Shown in pieces: positions 1 to 9,381 of a stretch of DNA of 64,000 nt. The notes beneath the pieces are model-generated. The model was not told where the DNA came from. It saw nothing but the letters and a program-made list of their open reading frames with translations, and made no database searches. The stretch is from DATJKD01 sp963728295 (GTDB taxonomy: Bacteria > Pseudomonadota > Gammaproteobacteria > Steroidobacterales > Steroidobacteraceae). The position numbers and the translations under genes were made by a program. The first letter of the stretch is position 1; each line of letters opens with the position of its first letter. The DNA lies in the NCBI GenBank assembly GCA_963728295.1, contig CAVSKB010000011.1, positions 1 to 64,000 of the forward strand, read 5' to 3'.

Positions 1-140
1 ACAAGCAAATGTCGACGCCGGTGTTCTGCATGTACTTGGCTCCGTTGGTCTTGTCTAGAACAGGACGACAGCCGTGGTGCGGTCCCGGGCCTAGGTTAAC
101 GCATCAGAGATTCGGATCGGATCGACCTTTGGAGACAATC

Positions 141-650
141 ATGACTCGTGTATTGATGATGGCGGTGCTGCTGGTCGCCGGAAGTGCGCATGCCGCGGAT
201 TCTGCGGTAACGGATCGGGACTTTTATGCAAAAGCGGCCGCCGGCGGCATGGCGGAAGTGGAGACCGGGAAGCTTGCGCAGGCGAAGGGCAACTCGCCCG
301 TCGTCCGGGAATTTGGCGAGATGATGGTACGCGATCACACCAAGGCCAACGACAAGCTCAAGCAGATTGCTGGGCGGCAAAACATTGAGCTCCCGACGGA
401 GCCTGACGCAAAGCACAAGGCGAAGAAGCAGCAGCTGGAGGCAGCCTCAGGCGCGTCTTTCGACAACGCGTACATGCAGGCGCAGGTCGCGGACCATGAA
501 GCGACAGAGGCGTTGCTCAAGCAGGAGATCGAATCCGGTACGGACGCCGAAGCGAAGGCCTGGGCGAGCGAAACCCTGCCGACGGTCACTGCACACCTGA
601 AACGCGCACGTGAGCTTTCAAGAGGCACGGCGAGCGGCGCTGCCCCATAG
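141..650 (+). CDS. DUF4142 family exported protein
   Basis: 169 residues. The start is the ATG after a GGAG box at about 131; the frame is open further upstream but without a ribosome site. Residues 1-20 form a signal peptide (MTRVLMMAVLLVAGSAHAA), so the product is probably periplasmic. The rest is helical and matches the DUF4142 pattern, a ferritin-like four-helix protein: DRDFYAKAAAGGMAEVETGK, then EFGEMMVRDHTKAN, then a DNAYMQAQVADHEAT segment. The biochemical role of DUF4142 proteins is unknown; they are common among general-stress genes in soil proteobacteria. It fits the small stress-type genes that follow. Confidence 0.85.
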   Translation: MTRVLMMAVLLVAGSAHAADSAVTDRDFYAKAAAGGMAEVETGKLAQAKGNSPVVREFGEMMVRDHTKANDKLKQIAGRQNIELPTEPDAKHKAKKQQLEAASGASFDNAYMQAQVADHEATEALLKQEIESGTDAEAKAWASETLPTVTAHLKRARELSRGTASGAAP

Positions 651-721
651 ATGTGCGCCGGTGACGAGGCCGCAGACTCGCCCTGCACAGCGACCGACCA
701 CCTACTACAGAGGACCGACCG

Positions 722-1030
722 ATGACCACTATTCGCGACAACAGCCGCAAGCCCGATCCGCAGGGCGATGACCAGACTCAGCCGTCCAAGTCGCCCGGCG
801 AGATCGAGAGCAGAGACGATGGCACCACCAAGTCGCAGGGACACCGCGGCGTAACGACGCCAATGCAGCCCGGCCGCAGGGACCGACAGGATCCAAACGA
901 GGACGTCGGAGGCTCGGACGACCGGGACGAGGACGCCCAGAACCAAGATGATGACCAGGACATGCCCCAACGCGATCCGCAGCGCACAGGCTGCGGCGAG
1001 CGCCAACCCGGGGGAAACGTCACGGAGTGA
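722..1030 (+). CDS. Small hydrophilic hypothetical protein
   Basis: 102 residues, extremely hydrophilic, rich in D, Q, R, G and P, with an acidic run (DDRDEDAQNQDDDQDMPQRD) near residues 66-85. It is probably intrinsically disordered. An AGAGGA box lies about 7 bases before the ATG, and the gene follows the DUF4142 gene by 70 bp on the same strand. No family recognised. A long minus-strand frame runs through the same bases but looks like an antisense shadow. Confidence 0.5.
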   Translation: MTTIRDNSRKPDPQGDDQTQPSKSPGEIESRDDGTTKSQGHRGVTTPMQPGRRDRQDPNEDVGGSDDRDEDAQNQDDDQDMPQRDPQRTGCGERQPGGNVTE

Positions 1031-1083
1031 GAAGGGCGTACGCCGGAGCGGTCGTCGAGCAGTCGCAGCGTACGGTCGCCCAT

Positions 1084-1455
1084 TTAAGGCTTGACGTTGA
1101 TGCTTACGCCTGAAATACCCGCGTACCACCGCGCATACGGGGTGTTCCTGGCCAAGTGTCGGTTGTAGTCCGGTGAGTTGTCGTCCCACCACGCCGGCCC
1201 TCGCTCACCCAGAGCGACTTTAACTGCGTGGACCTCTTGTCTCGCAGCGCCAAGCAGAGCTCCATCGTTCTTCCGCTTTGCGAGACCGACGATGCGCCGC
1301 GCCTCCATCAGTCTTGCGGTGAGGGATCGTTGCTTCTGCGCACTCAAGTTAGGATTCGTTGCCCGCCAAAGACGGCCCCGGACGACGATGTATCGTCCAT
1401 CCGGAGTGAGGCAAGCGGTCGGGGAAGACCAGACAGATCGGTTGGCGTGCTGCAC
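1084..1455 (-). CDS. Conserved hypothetical protein
   Basis: 123 residues from a GTG start. The GTG directly follows the TGA of the upstream gene (TGAGTG), so translation is probably coupled. The protein has a recognisable conserved layout: PDGRYIVVRGRLWRATNP near the N-terminus, a basic helical middle (ARRIVGLAKRKNDGALLGAA), VKVALGERGPAWW, and a C-terminal DYNRHLARNTPYARWY. Similar proteins of unknown function are familiar in proteobacteria. No signal peptide or membrane segment. Confidence 0.75.
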   Translation of the reverse strand: MQHANRSVWSSPTACLTPDGRYIVVRGRLWRATNPNLSAQKQRSLTARLMEARRIVGLAKRKNDGALLGAARQEVHAVKVALGERGPAWWDDNSPDYNRHLARNTPYARWYAGISGVSINVKP

Positions 1456-1729
1456 TCATCGACGCTCATGAGGCGTACGTCGAATTCGCCTCCTGTTGCC
1501 AAGCTGGGCGGCACTGAGCACCGCGAGTTCATCACGAAGCCGATCCCGCTCGGCCACGAGGCTGTACCTGCGTCTGTTCCATTACACGTAGCTGGGCACT
1601 CGCGCTGCTCGTATCGTAACCGTACCGCCTCAAGCTCGAAATTAGCCCGCGCTGGTACGCGATCTGTTGATCGATGACTGCTGCTTGGGATTCCGCAGCT
1701 TGTAGGTAGCTGATGATGAGAGCGTCCAT
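1456..1729 (-). pseudogene. Small helical protein gene with a one-base frameshift
   Basis: The frame from the ATG at 1729 encodes a helical protein (YLQAAESQAAVIDQQIAYQR, then SLRRYGYDTSSASAQLRVME) that ends early at 1532. A second frame picks up at about 1565 with LVAERDRLRDELAVLSAAQL and ends at 1456, abutting the GTG of the next gene. Removing one C from a CC pair near 1564 gives a continuous 90-residue protein. The layout (helix, GxDT, helix, RDxLxxEL) is shared with the gene at 32525-32797. It is either a pseudogene or an intact gene with an inserted base in the assembly; I favour the latter. Confidence 0.6.
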
Positions 1730-1893
1730 GCGGGAACCATAGGAGTCGTCACCACTCGGGAGATATAGGACATGCTCTCAGCGCAGCGTCAGACCATCAC
1801 TGAGTGAAATGCCTAGTTTTGACTATAGATTTCCGCACCAGAAGTGGTTAATTGTGCCGCCAACCGTGTCGGGTGGCGGCCTGGAGATGCGCG

Positions 1894-2094
1894 ATGGGCG
1901 AAGACTTCATAACGTTGGAGGTCGATGACGACAGCTGCGGACGCTTGCAGTTTGAACTTCCATTGGACATCACCGACGAAGAGATCGCGTACCTCAAAAG
2001 CCTGGTGCCGCGCGCCGAGGCCGGATTGCTCGAACTTCTGGACCCCGACACTCGTGAAGTGGTTTATTGTTGCACCCCCGTGCTGGTGCATTAA
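1894..2094 (+). CDS. Small acidic hypothetical protein
   Basis: 66 residues starting MGEDFITLEVDDDSCGR. A GGAG box 8 bases upstream of the ATG supports this start over the longer frame from 1852. It is acidic and cytoplasmic in character, with DITDEEIAYLKSLVPRAEAG as a probable helix. No family recognised. It precedes the small basic gene at 2147 on the same strand. Confidence 0.55.
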   Translation: MGEDFITLEVDDDSCGRLQFELPLDITDEEIAYLKSLVPRAEAGLLELLDPDTREVVYCCTPVLVH

Positions 2095-2146
2095 CGAAAC
2101 TGGCGGATTTGTATCAGCGAAGTTCCCGCGACCGAGGAGCGCAACC

Positions 2147-2293
2147 ATGGCAACTAAGCGGACAACGCATCGCAGCGCATCGGGCAAGAAGCTTTACGCA
2201 AAGCGAAGCAAGACTGGGCAGTTCAAGGATATCCAGACGTACAAGCGCGCGCACGGGCAGGATGTGAAACGAAAGTCAAAGAGCGAAAAATAG
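2147..2293 (+). CDS. Short lysine-rich basic protein
   Basis: 48 residues, strongly basic, with the core KLYAKRSKTGQFKDIQTYKR. This matches a small conserved family of unknown function in proteobacteria that carries a YAKRSKTGQFKDI-type core and a basic tail. A GAGG box at about 2134 supports this ATG; the frame is open upstream but that extension has unrelated composition. Binding to nucleic acid is plausible from charge alone but is inference. Confidence 0.7.
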   Translation: MATKRTTHRSASGKKLYAKRSKTGQFKDIQTYKRAHGQDVKRKSKSEK

Positions 2294-2390
2294 CCTCACT
2301 AAACGCCTCTTGTCGTCTGCCGCAAACCAGGGTGACCGCGGAAACGCGGCGAATGTCGCCCGACAGACTCGACCTGCTTTTCCACCGCCA

Positions 2391-2424
2391 CAAGAAAAAG
2401 AGAGGGGCCGCCTTCGCGGCCCCT
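2391..2424 (-). terminator. Intrinsic terminator for the minus-strand gene at 2574
   Basis: A perfect 9-bp stem (AGGGGCCGC / GCGGCCCCT, 2403-2411 with 2416-2424) has a CTTC loop. On the minus strand it is followed by CTCTTTTTCTT. It lies about 150 bp past the stop of the 2574-3155 gene, with no other minus-strand gene between. Confidence 0.75.
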
Positions 2425-2573
2425 TGTGGACGGGAACGTCCCTGTAACCTCGTCACTGTCCCTGTGACGTCCAAGACATACTCTACATTCATAAGCCCAC
2501 CAGGGTAATGGACGCCGACTGAAACGAGGGTCGGAACTTTCTTACCTAGATCTTTCAGATAGAAGCCGATGAC

Positions 2574-3155
2574 CTACGCGGTGCTTCGCAACGTCAATTG
2601 AGCCTGGGGCTGTGCACTGATATCGGCGGCAATGCGGAAGTCGGCGGCCGCTCCACGCGCTCGCGCGATGCCTTTCGGGAAGCCGGACCGGTCACGGTAG
2701 CGGCGTATGCTTCCCCGCCGACGGTTGTGGCGCGCCGCCATGCCCTGCGCGCCGATGACATCGAGGACAGTGACACCCATTACAAGGGCCAGCGCGAGCG
2801 TCAGGTTGCGGCGCTTTGGGCTCTCCCGCATCGCCGCCCCCAGCATTGCGATGTCGAGCGCATCGCCGGCCACGCGACTCCGTAGTCCGGCCTTCCGTTC
2901 CGTAGACAACGTCATTACGCCGTGTGCAAGTTGTCGTGCACCGAATGTCCTCACCATCGGTTCCTTGCCGCTGAGTCCGAGTGCACGGGTGTAGCGACCC
3001 GCTGCCAGGATCTGCGTAAGGCCCAGGCCGATTGAGAACCAGCCAATTGCCCGGGCAAGCTGATCGACGCCCGAGAGCGAGCTGGGCCCGCTGCTAACGA
3101 CACGGGGATCGCTTTTCGCACGGACGATGCGGGACGCATTGGTTAAGATACTCAT
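2574..3155 (-). CDS. Predicted membrane protein, cyclase/dehydrase-associated type
   Basis: 193 residues. Hydrophobic segments occur around residues 35-55 (ARAIGWFSIGLGLTQILAA) and 115-135 (LTLALALVMGVTVLDVIGA). The motif ARALGLSGKEPMVRTFGARQ with RVAGDALDIAMLGA resembles the membrane region that accompanies polyketide-cyclase/dehydrase-like proteins in many proteobacteria. The C-terminal 55 residues are basic and low in complexity. It lies 17 bp downstream of the alcohol dehydrogenase on the same strand, so the two are probably one operon. Function unknown. Confidence 0.7.
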   Translation of the reverse strand: MSILTNASRIVRAKSDPRVVSSGPSSLSGVDQLARAIGWFSIGLGLTQILAAGRYTRALGLSGKEPMVRTFGARQLAHGVMTLSTERKAGLRSRVAGDALDIAMLGAAMRESPKRRNLTLALALVMGVTVLDVIGAQGMAARHNRRRGSIRRYRDRSGFPKGIARARGAAADFRIAADISAQPQAQLTLRSTA

Positions 3156-3172
3156 GTGGATCTCCTACGGGA

Positions 3173-4348
3173 TCAGGGCTTCAGCACGACCTTGATGCAG
3201 CTGTCCTGCTTGTCGCGGAACACCCTGTACATCTCCGGACCGTCTTCCAGCGGAACGTTGTGGGTGACGACAAAACTGGGATCGATCTGGCCCTCCTCGA
3301 TGCGACCAAGAAGTTCGTCCGTCCAGCGGTTGACGTGAGTCTGTCCCATACGGAACGTCAGACCCTTATTCATGGCCATCCCCATTGGAATCTTGTCGAC
3401 CAAGCCACTGTAAACGCCGGGTATGGAGACGATGCCGGCCGGCTGACAAACATAGATCATCTCGCGCAACACGTGAGGCCGATCCGTCACAAGCAACAAC
3501 ATCTGCTTCGCCCGGTCGAGGATGGTGTCCAAGTGCTTCATCGTGATGTGGCTTTCCATTCCGGTGGCGTCGATGCATTTCTCAGGGCCTCTGCCGTGGG
3601 TCAACTCGTTGAGCCGCTCGATGACGCTTTCCTCCTCGAAATTGACCGGAATCGCGCCGGCCGCCTCCGCCATTCCGAGCCTCTCGGGCAGGCAATCGAT
3701 CGCTACGACCTGGTCCGCACCAAGGAGAACCGCGCTGCGTATTGCCATCTGTCCAACCGGGCCACAGCCCCAAACCGCGACCGTGTCGGACCGCTGGATA
3801 TCGCACTGCACGGCAGCCTGCCAACCGGTCGGAAATATGTCGCCCAAGAACAGGAGTGTCTCGTCGGGAATGCCGTCGGGCACCTTGATGTGGGTTTTGT
3901 CAGCGAACGGCACTCGTAAGTACTCGGCCTGACCCCCGGGATAACCACCGGTGAGATGCGTGTAGCCGAACAAGCCGGCGGTGCCGTGGCCGAAGACCCT
4001 GTCGGCGAGACTTTTGTTGCGGTTCGTGGTCTCGCAGACCGAGAAATTGCCGCGACGGCATTGAGCGCACTCGCCGCAGATGATTGTGAAGGGCACCACA
4101 ACGCGATCGCCTTGGGCTAGGTGCCCGTTCACGCCGGACCCGACCTCCACCACTTCGCCCATCATCTCGTGGCCCATGATGTCGCCCGGCATCATGGCAG
4201 GGATAAAGTTGTGAAAGAGGTGCAGGTCTGAGCCGCAGATTGCACAACTCGTAATCTTTACGATGGCATCCCGTGGGTGCTCGATTGAGGGGTCCGTGAC
4301 CGTGTCACAACGAATGTCTTCTTTACCATGCCATACGAGTGCGCGCAT
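3173..4348 (-). CDS. Zinc-dependent alcohol dehydrogenase, formaldehyde-dehydrogenase-like
   Basis: 391 residues, the normal length for the glutathione-dependent formaldehyde dehydrogenase-like branch of the medium-chain dehydrogenases. An AGGAGGG box precedes the ATG. Visible motifs are the catalytic zinc site (CAICGSDLHLF, catalytic Cys about residue 38, then MPGDIMGHEMMGEVVEVGSG), the structural zinc cysteines (CGECAQCRRGNFSVCE) and the Rossmann motif AVWGCGPVGQMAIR. It should oxidise an alcohol or aldehyde adduct with NAD(P). Substrate cannot be read from sequence. Probably co-transcribed with the downstream membrane protein. Confidence 0.92.
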   Translation of the reverse strand: MRALVWHGKEDIRCDTVTDPSIEHPRDAIVKITSCAICGSDLHLFHNFIPAMMPGDIMGHEMMGEVVEVGSGVNGHLAQGDRVVVPFTIICGECAQCRRGNFSVCETTNRNKSLADRVFGHGTAGLFGYTHLTGGYPGGQAEYLRVPFADKTHIKVPDGIPDETLLFLGDIFPTGWQAAVQCDIQRSDTVAVWGCGPVGQMAIRSAVLLGADQVVAIDCLPERLGMAEAAGAIPVNFEEESVIERLNELTHGRGPEKCIDATGMESHITMKHLDTILDRAKQMLLLVTDRPHVLREMIYVCQPAGIVSIPGVYSGLVDKIPMGMAMNKGLTFRMGQTHVNRWTDELLGRIEEGQIDPSFVVTHNVPLEDGPEMYRVFRDKQDSCIKVVLKP

Positions 4349-4586
4349 CCTGCACCCTCCTAGAAAAAAGTCGGCCGTAGGTTCATCGCGATCGCGTTTG
4401 GAGCCGTCCGGGAAGACACTCGGGATCGGCCTATAGTTGATACGGCGGCGGGGCAGGGCGCAGTGGGCCTATCGCCTCCATCGCACGTCAGTAAAGCACT
4501 GACATTTGCCGACAGGCCCTTCACGTGCGAGGTCTGTCGCACCGCCGCGACGGCGTTCGATCGGTAATGGATCCAACTGCGCTGAA

Positions 4587-6407
4587 TCACCCCGGTGCAG
4601 TCGGGCGGATTACGGCGGCCATTCGCGCAATGGGAATTTTTGGTGATCGGTCGGCTCGGAGCAGTCCGTTGGCCTCCTGGAACGTATCTGTGAACTGCGT
4701 GTAGCAAAAGCCGCTAAACATCGCCGTGGTTCGCGCGACCTCAATGAGACTGGTGCACAACCGCTCATACTCATCCAGGCTGGCAGTTGTGGTGTAGCCC
4801 CAAGTGCCCTGTCCCCCTTCGGGGCTACCCTCGTTGCATGCGATTCCGCCAAACTCCGTAAGGCACAACGGTTGACCGCGATGCGGATATCCCTCCAGAG
4901 CGAGTATCCTGCCCGCAGTCCAGCGCTGATCGACTACTTCCTGCGGAGCGACTTCCGGACCGTATCGCGTGCGAAGATGAGTGGGGTTGGGATCATAGTC
5001 ATGGATCCCGATGATGTCTGTTGCGGAGCTCTCCCAACCATCATTCCCAATCACGAGTCGAGTAGGGTCGAGCGTTCTAGTCAGGTGATAAAGCGCGGCC
5101 ACTGCGTCGCGTGCTGCCGCGACGACGTTGAGGTCCGGTACCCCCCAAGACTCATTGAACGGTACCCACACCACGATGCATGGATGGCTGCGGTCTCGGG
5201 CTATGACCTCCGACCATTCCCGGACCGTGCGATTTATCGCTAAGTTGCTGAATCGATAGGCGCTTGGCATCTCCTCCCACACCAGCATACCCAGCACATC
5301 CGCCCAGTACAGGTAACGAGGATCCTCTATTTTCTGATGCTTTCGCACGCCGTTGAATCCAAATTCTTTCGCCAGTTCCACATCGCGGCGAATCGCGTCG
5401 TCCGACGGCGCCGTCATCAGCGTCTCAGGCCAGTATCCTTGGTCCAGAACAAGGCGCAGTGGATAGTCGCGTCCATTCAGCATGATTCTGCCGCGCTGCG
5501 CCCCGATGCTGCGCAGCGCTGTGTACGAGCGCACCTCATCAACCACCTCCCCATCGCGCAACAATTGCAATTCCGCATGGATCAAGGTGGGACACTCAGG
5601 AGACCACAGCAACTCATTGCGAGAATCGTCAATACCTGGATCTGACAATCCGATGCGCCTGTGCACCTCATCGTGCATGACCCGGTACACATCGTCGGCT
5701 AGGACGTGCTCGCCTATCGAGAGCTGCACGGCAAGTTGCAGGTCATCGTACGGATAACCGCCGGTGTACGCATGCAGGGCGATCTCCCAACGTTCGATGT
5801 TGGGCGTCCAGCGAATCGATTCAAGAAAAACGCTGGGCACCTGCTCTAGCCACACGGTCTGCCAAATCCCGGTCGTTCGCGGGTACCAGATCGAATGGGG
5901 TTCCAATCGCCAATCCTGTTTGCCACGCGGCTTCTCGAGGTCGAAAGGATCGTCCAATGCCCAGACAACGACACGCTGTGGGCCGGTGGCATTCAAAGCA
6001 AAAGTGATGTCTGCTACGAACGGCGTGTGCCCGCCCTCGTGCTCGGCTACCTTGACATCGTTGACCCAGACCCGGGCCTGGTAGTCCACTGCGCCAAAGT
6101 GCAGCCGGGTGATAATCGTCGGTCGGCCCTCGGCGTCTAGCTCACCTAAGGGCACGTCGAAATCGCGTTCATACCAGCACGATCGGTGGAATGCAGTGTC
6201 GGCAATGCCGCTGCGAGAACTCTCCGGTGCGAAAGGCACCTCGATCACCAGAGGCCAATCCTCGACATCTCGCGGTTGGCGATAGCGCAACTCATCGTCA
6301 TACGCGAACCGCCACGGCCCATTGAGGCTTTGCCATTGCTCCCGGCGCAGCTGCGGCCTGGGATAGCTGTGGCGTGCAGAATCGTTGTCTTCAGCCGTGT
6401 CGTGCAT
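4587..6407 (-). CDS. Glycoside hydrolase family 2 beta-glycosidase
   Basis: 606 residues with the GH2 domain order: a jelly-roll sugar-binding domain at residues 20-200 (LNGPWRFAYDD, WYERDF, FGAVDYQARVWVNDVKVAEH), an Ig-like domain, and a TIM barrel from about 300. The acid/base region is VWVPFNESWG (Glu near 419) and the nucleophile is in LTEFGGIA (Glu near 518). No signal peptide is visible, so it is probably cytoplasmic. It could be a beta-galactosidase, beta-glucuronidase or beta-mannosidase. The galT, galK and galE genes downstream make a beta-galactosidase attractive, but that is inference from context. Confidence 0.9.
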   Translation of the reverse strand: MHDTAEDNDSARHSYPRPQLRREQWQSLNGPWRFAYDDELRYRQPRDVEDWPLVIEVPFAPESSRSGIADTAFHRSCWYERDFDVPLGELDAEGRPTIITRLHFGAVDYQARVWVNDVKVAEHEGGHTPFVADITFALNATGPQRVVVWALDDPFDLEKPRGKQDWRLEPHSIWYPRTTGIWQTVWLEQVPSVFLESIRWTPNIERWEIALHAYTGGYPYDDLQLAVQLSIGEHVLADDVYRVMHDEVHRRIGLSDPGIDDSRNELLWSPECPTLIHAELQLLRDGEVVDEVRSYTALRSIGAQRGRIMLNGRDYPLRLVLDQGYWPETLMTAPSDDAIRRDVELAKEFGFNGVRKHQKIEDPRYLYWADVLGMLVWEEMPSAYRFSNLAINRTVREWSEVIARDRSHPCIVVWVPFNESWGVPDLNVVAAARDAVAALYHLTRTLDPTRLVIGNDGWESSATDIIGIHDYDPNPTHLRTRYGPEVAPQEVVDQRWTAGRILALEGYPHRGQPLCLTEFGGIACNEGSPEGGQGTWGYTTTASLDEYERLCTSLIEVARTTAMFSGFCYTQFTDTFQEANGLLRADRSPKIPIARMAAVIRPTAPG

Positions 6408-6590
6408 TGAACCCTCGTCGCGTATCTACATCGGGGGCGTGTCTCACGCTATCAGCATCTGCCTACAAAATGCCGCTTGCCCGTACCTCAGGCTTACATT
6501 GCCTTCCTACTGTTTTCAATGTGTTGTTTCGATACTTTCACCCGGCAGTGCGGGACGTAGGATGCGCCCGCTGCAAAGCAAGGAGCTTAT

Positions 6591-9227
6591 ATGTCCCAGG
6601 CGCTGATCGTTTTCTCGCACCTCCGCTGGAATTTCGTCCACCAACGTCCTCAGCACCTGCTGACAGGGCTTAGCCGCCACTACCAGGTCTATTTCATCGA
6701 AGAACCCGTCTACACGGACGACGAACCCTACCTCGAACGTTGTCAGGTAGCACCCAATATAGTTGTCTGTCGGCCACATGGACGCACAGAGGTAGCTGGG
6801 TTTCACGACGATCATATTGCTTTCCTGCAAGAGAAGCTCCGCGATCTGCTAGCCGATACCGGCACCCGCGACTATTCCATCTGGTTCTATACCCCGATGG
6901 CGCTTCCTCTCATCGATGCACTGGCGCCCCGCGTCGTAATCTACGATTGCATGGATGAGCTTGCCTCATTCCTGAACGCCCCGCGCCAACTCGCTCAGCG
7001 GGAACGTGCCTTGCTGAAGCGAGCGGATCTGGTGTTCACCGGTGGCATTAGCCTCTATCGGGCGAAGCGAGACAAGCATCCTGCCGTACACTGCTTTCCC
7101 AGTTCCGTCGACGCCCAGCATTTCGCGCAAACCAGTGGCGAATCGCATGTCGACCAGATGCTAATTCCCCGCCCTCGACTGGGCTTTTTTGGCGTGATCG
7201 ACGAACGAATTGATTTTTCCCTGCTGGAACGTATTGCCGACGCCCGGCCATCGTGGCACTTGGTGCTCGTCGGCCCCGTGGCCAAAATTGCCCACGATTC
7301 CTTGCCGAGACGCCCGAACATTCACTATTTGGGCCAGCGAGAGTATCGGGAGCTGCCGGCCTTCGTCGCTGGCTGGGATGTCTGCTTGATGCCGTTCGCG
7401 CTCAATGAGGCTACGCGATTCATCAGCCCTACAAAGACCTTGGAATATCTCGCCGCCGGCAAGCCCGTCGTCAGCACCCCGATTGCAGACGTAGTTGAAT
7501 CCTATGCGGACGTGGTCCAGATCGCGAAAGACGCCCAGGACTTTATCTCCGCTTGTGAAGCGGTATTCGCGGAGCTCCCGAACGAGCGGGAAAAGCGACT
7601 TCGCGCCGCCGCCTTACGGGTCGAGCAAACATCTTGGGACGCGACGGTCGAAAAAATGCACTTGCTTATTCAGGACGCCTGGACGTCGCAGCCGTCTTCC
7701 CAGACCGCAGTCGAGCCGAAGATTGGCAGAACTAACCCGTCCGGTATCACCCTGTCGCTGAGCCACCTCCCGTCCGAGTTCGACACGGTAGTCATCGGCG
7801 CCGGACCCACCGGACTAAGTGCAGCGTACCACCTCGGCAAAGGCAGCCTGCTCCTAGAAGCCCAAGACACCGTGGGAGGCTGGTGCCGGTCCATCGAAGA
7901 TCATGGGTTTACGTTCGATTGCGCCGGGCACATCATGTTTTCGAACGACGCGTACGTTCACGAGATGTACCAGCGATTGCTCGGTGACAATGTCCACTGG
8001 CAGGACCGCGAGGCTTGGATTTACAGCAAGGGCGTTTATACGCGCTACCCTTTTCAGGGAGCCCTGTATGGCCTGCCGCCTGATGTGCTGAAGGAATGCA
8101 TCGTCGGGGCAATCGAAGCGCGATTCGGCCCTATCAGCGAAAGCACGCCGGCTGCCGCGTCGCTTAGCGGAGGTGGAAAAGAGGTTACTCTCACCGACTG
8201 TTGTGCAGATGGCAGTGTGGACGACCGCGTCAGCCAGCCGGCGTCGTTGCGGCGCCGCGTCGCTCGCGGAGAGCCGAAGAACTTCGAGGAGTTCATCTAT
8301 AGGGTATGGGGTGCTGGAGTCGCAAAGCATTTTGCACTGCCGTACAACCGCAAACTCTGGGCGGTGCCTCTGAGTGAAATGGAAACGTCGTGGCTGGGCG
8401 GTCGGGTGCCGTTGCCCAACCTAGATGAAATGATCGACGGCGCGCTTCGACCCGTGCCAAAGCCGGTGGGACCGAATGCACGCTTTGGATACCCACTGCG
8501 TGGTGGCTTTCAGGCGCTGATGAACGGGTTTCTGCCTTTGCTTGAGGGTGCGTTGCGCCTCAATGCGAGAGTCAAGCAGGTAATCCCTTCGAGGCGGGAA
8601 CTCGTGCTCGAGGACGGGACGCGTTACCGGTACAAACAACTCATCAGTACCGCACCACTACCAACTCTGGTCCGAATGATCGAGGACGAAGCCCCCGTCG
8701 CCGTGCGCGAGGCTGCCGAGCGACTGCGTCACGTGTCCGTTCGTTGCGTAAACCTCGGGATCGCGCGGCCGAACATCACCGACAAGCACTGGATCTACTA
8801 TCCGGAGGACACGGTTTTTCACCGAATTTTCGTGCAGGGAAATGCAAGCCCCATGTGCAATCCGCCCGGCGGGTTTGGTCTCACTTGTGAGATCACGTAT
8901 TCAGCGTCCAAACCTCTGCCGTGCGAAGGCGATGCTCTGATCGCGCTATGCATAGCCGACGCCATTCGCTGCGGCCTGCTGCGAGCCGACGATGAAGTAA
9001 TCGTCGGCAACGAGATTGACATGCCGTACGCCTATGTCGTGTACGACCACGAGCGAAAAAAGAATTTCGAGATCATCCGCGATTGGCTCAGCCCCTACGA
9101 CATACTGCTCGCAGGCCGATACAGCGAGTGGCAGTATTACAATTCGGACCATGCTTTTCTTGCGGGGAGAACCGCCGCCGAAACCGCGCTTAATCACCTG
9201 AGTCCGTTACGCCTGGATGCGGTCTAA
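6591..9227 (+). CDS. Fusion: glycosyltransferase plus UDP-galactopyranose-mutase-like flavoprotein
   Basis: 878 residues after an AAGGAG box. Residues 1-375 form a GT-B glycosyltransferase of the GT4/teichuronic TuaH-like type: LIVFSHLRWNFVHQRPQHLL at the N-terminus, and FISPTKTLEYLAAGKPVVST as the donor-site region. From about residue 396 a second protein begins with an FAD Rossmann motif (VVIGAGPTGLSAAYHLGKGS). Its ALPYNRKLWAVPLSEMETSW, PNARFGYPLRGGFQALM, FHRIFVQGNASP and DWLSPYDILLAGRYSEWQYY segments recall UDP-galactopyranose mutases, especially the eukaryotic type, as far as I can judge from memory. Prediction: it isomerises a UDP-sugar, perhaps UDP-Galp to UDP-Galf, and transfers the product. 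The GH2, galT, galK and galE neighbours fit that. Confidence 0.85.
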   Translation: MSQALIVFSHLRWNFVHQRPQHLLTGLSRHYQVYFIEEPVYTDDEPYLERCQVAPNIVVCRPHGRTEVAGFHDDHIAFLQEKLRDLLADTGTRDYSIWFYTPMALPLIDALAPRVVIYDCMDELASFLNAPRQLAQRERALLKRADLVFTGGISLYRAKRDKHPAVHCFPSSVDAQHFAQTSGESHVDQMLIPRPRLGFFGVIDERIDFSLLERIADARPSWHLVLVGPVAKIAHDSLPRRPNIHYLGQREYRELPAFVAGWDVCLMPFALNEATRFISPTKTLEYLAAGKPVVSTPIADVVESYADVVQIAKDAQDFISACEAVFAELPNEREKRLRAAALRVEQTSWDATVEKMHLLIQDAWTSQPSSQTAVEPKIGRTNPSGITLSLSHLPSEFDTVVIGAGPTGLSAAYHLGKGSLLLEAQDTVGGWCRSIEDHGFTFDCAGHIMFSNDAYVHEMYQRLLGDNVHWQDREAWIYSKGVYTRYPFQGALYGLPPDVLKECIVGAIEARFGPISESTPAAASLSGGGKEVTLTDCCADGSVDDRVSQPASLRRRVARGEPKNFEEFIYRVWGAGVAKHFALPYNRKLWAVPLSEMETSWLGGRVPLPNLDEMIDGALRPVPKPVGPNARFGYPLRGGFQALMNGFLPLLEGALRLNARVKQVIPSRRELVLEDGTRYRYKQLISTAPLPTLVRMIEDEAPVAVREAAERLRHVSVRCVNLGIARPNITDKHWIYYPEDTVFHRIFVQGNASPMCNPPGGFGLTCEITYSASKPLPCEGDALIALCIADAIRCGLLRADDEVIVGNEIDMPYAYVVYDHERKKNFEIIRDWLSPYDILLAGRYSEWQYYNSDHAFLAGRTAAETALNHLSPLRLDAV

Positions 9228-9381
9228 AAAAAAGTGCGGGGCACAGGTGTCGGGACATGACATGTCCTACAGCCGCTTATGCCGAAGACCGATAGCCAAC
9301 AGGCGGATGACCGGAAATCATGGAGCTTAACGATTAGCGGTCCGGGCCGCATTCCCGCACACAGTCAGACAGGTGCTTGCC

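Noticed and set aside
335..1192. Long minus-strand open frame (285 codons)
   Set aside because: It lies antisense to the DUF4142 and hydrophilic genes, has no family character and comes from high GC.
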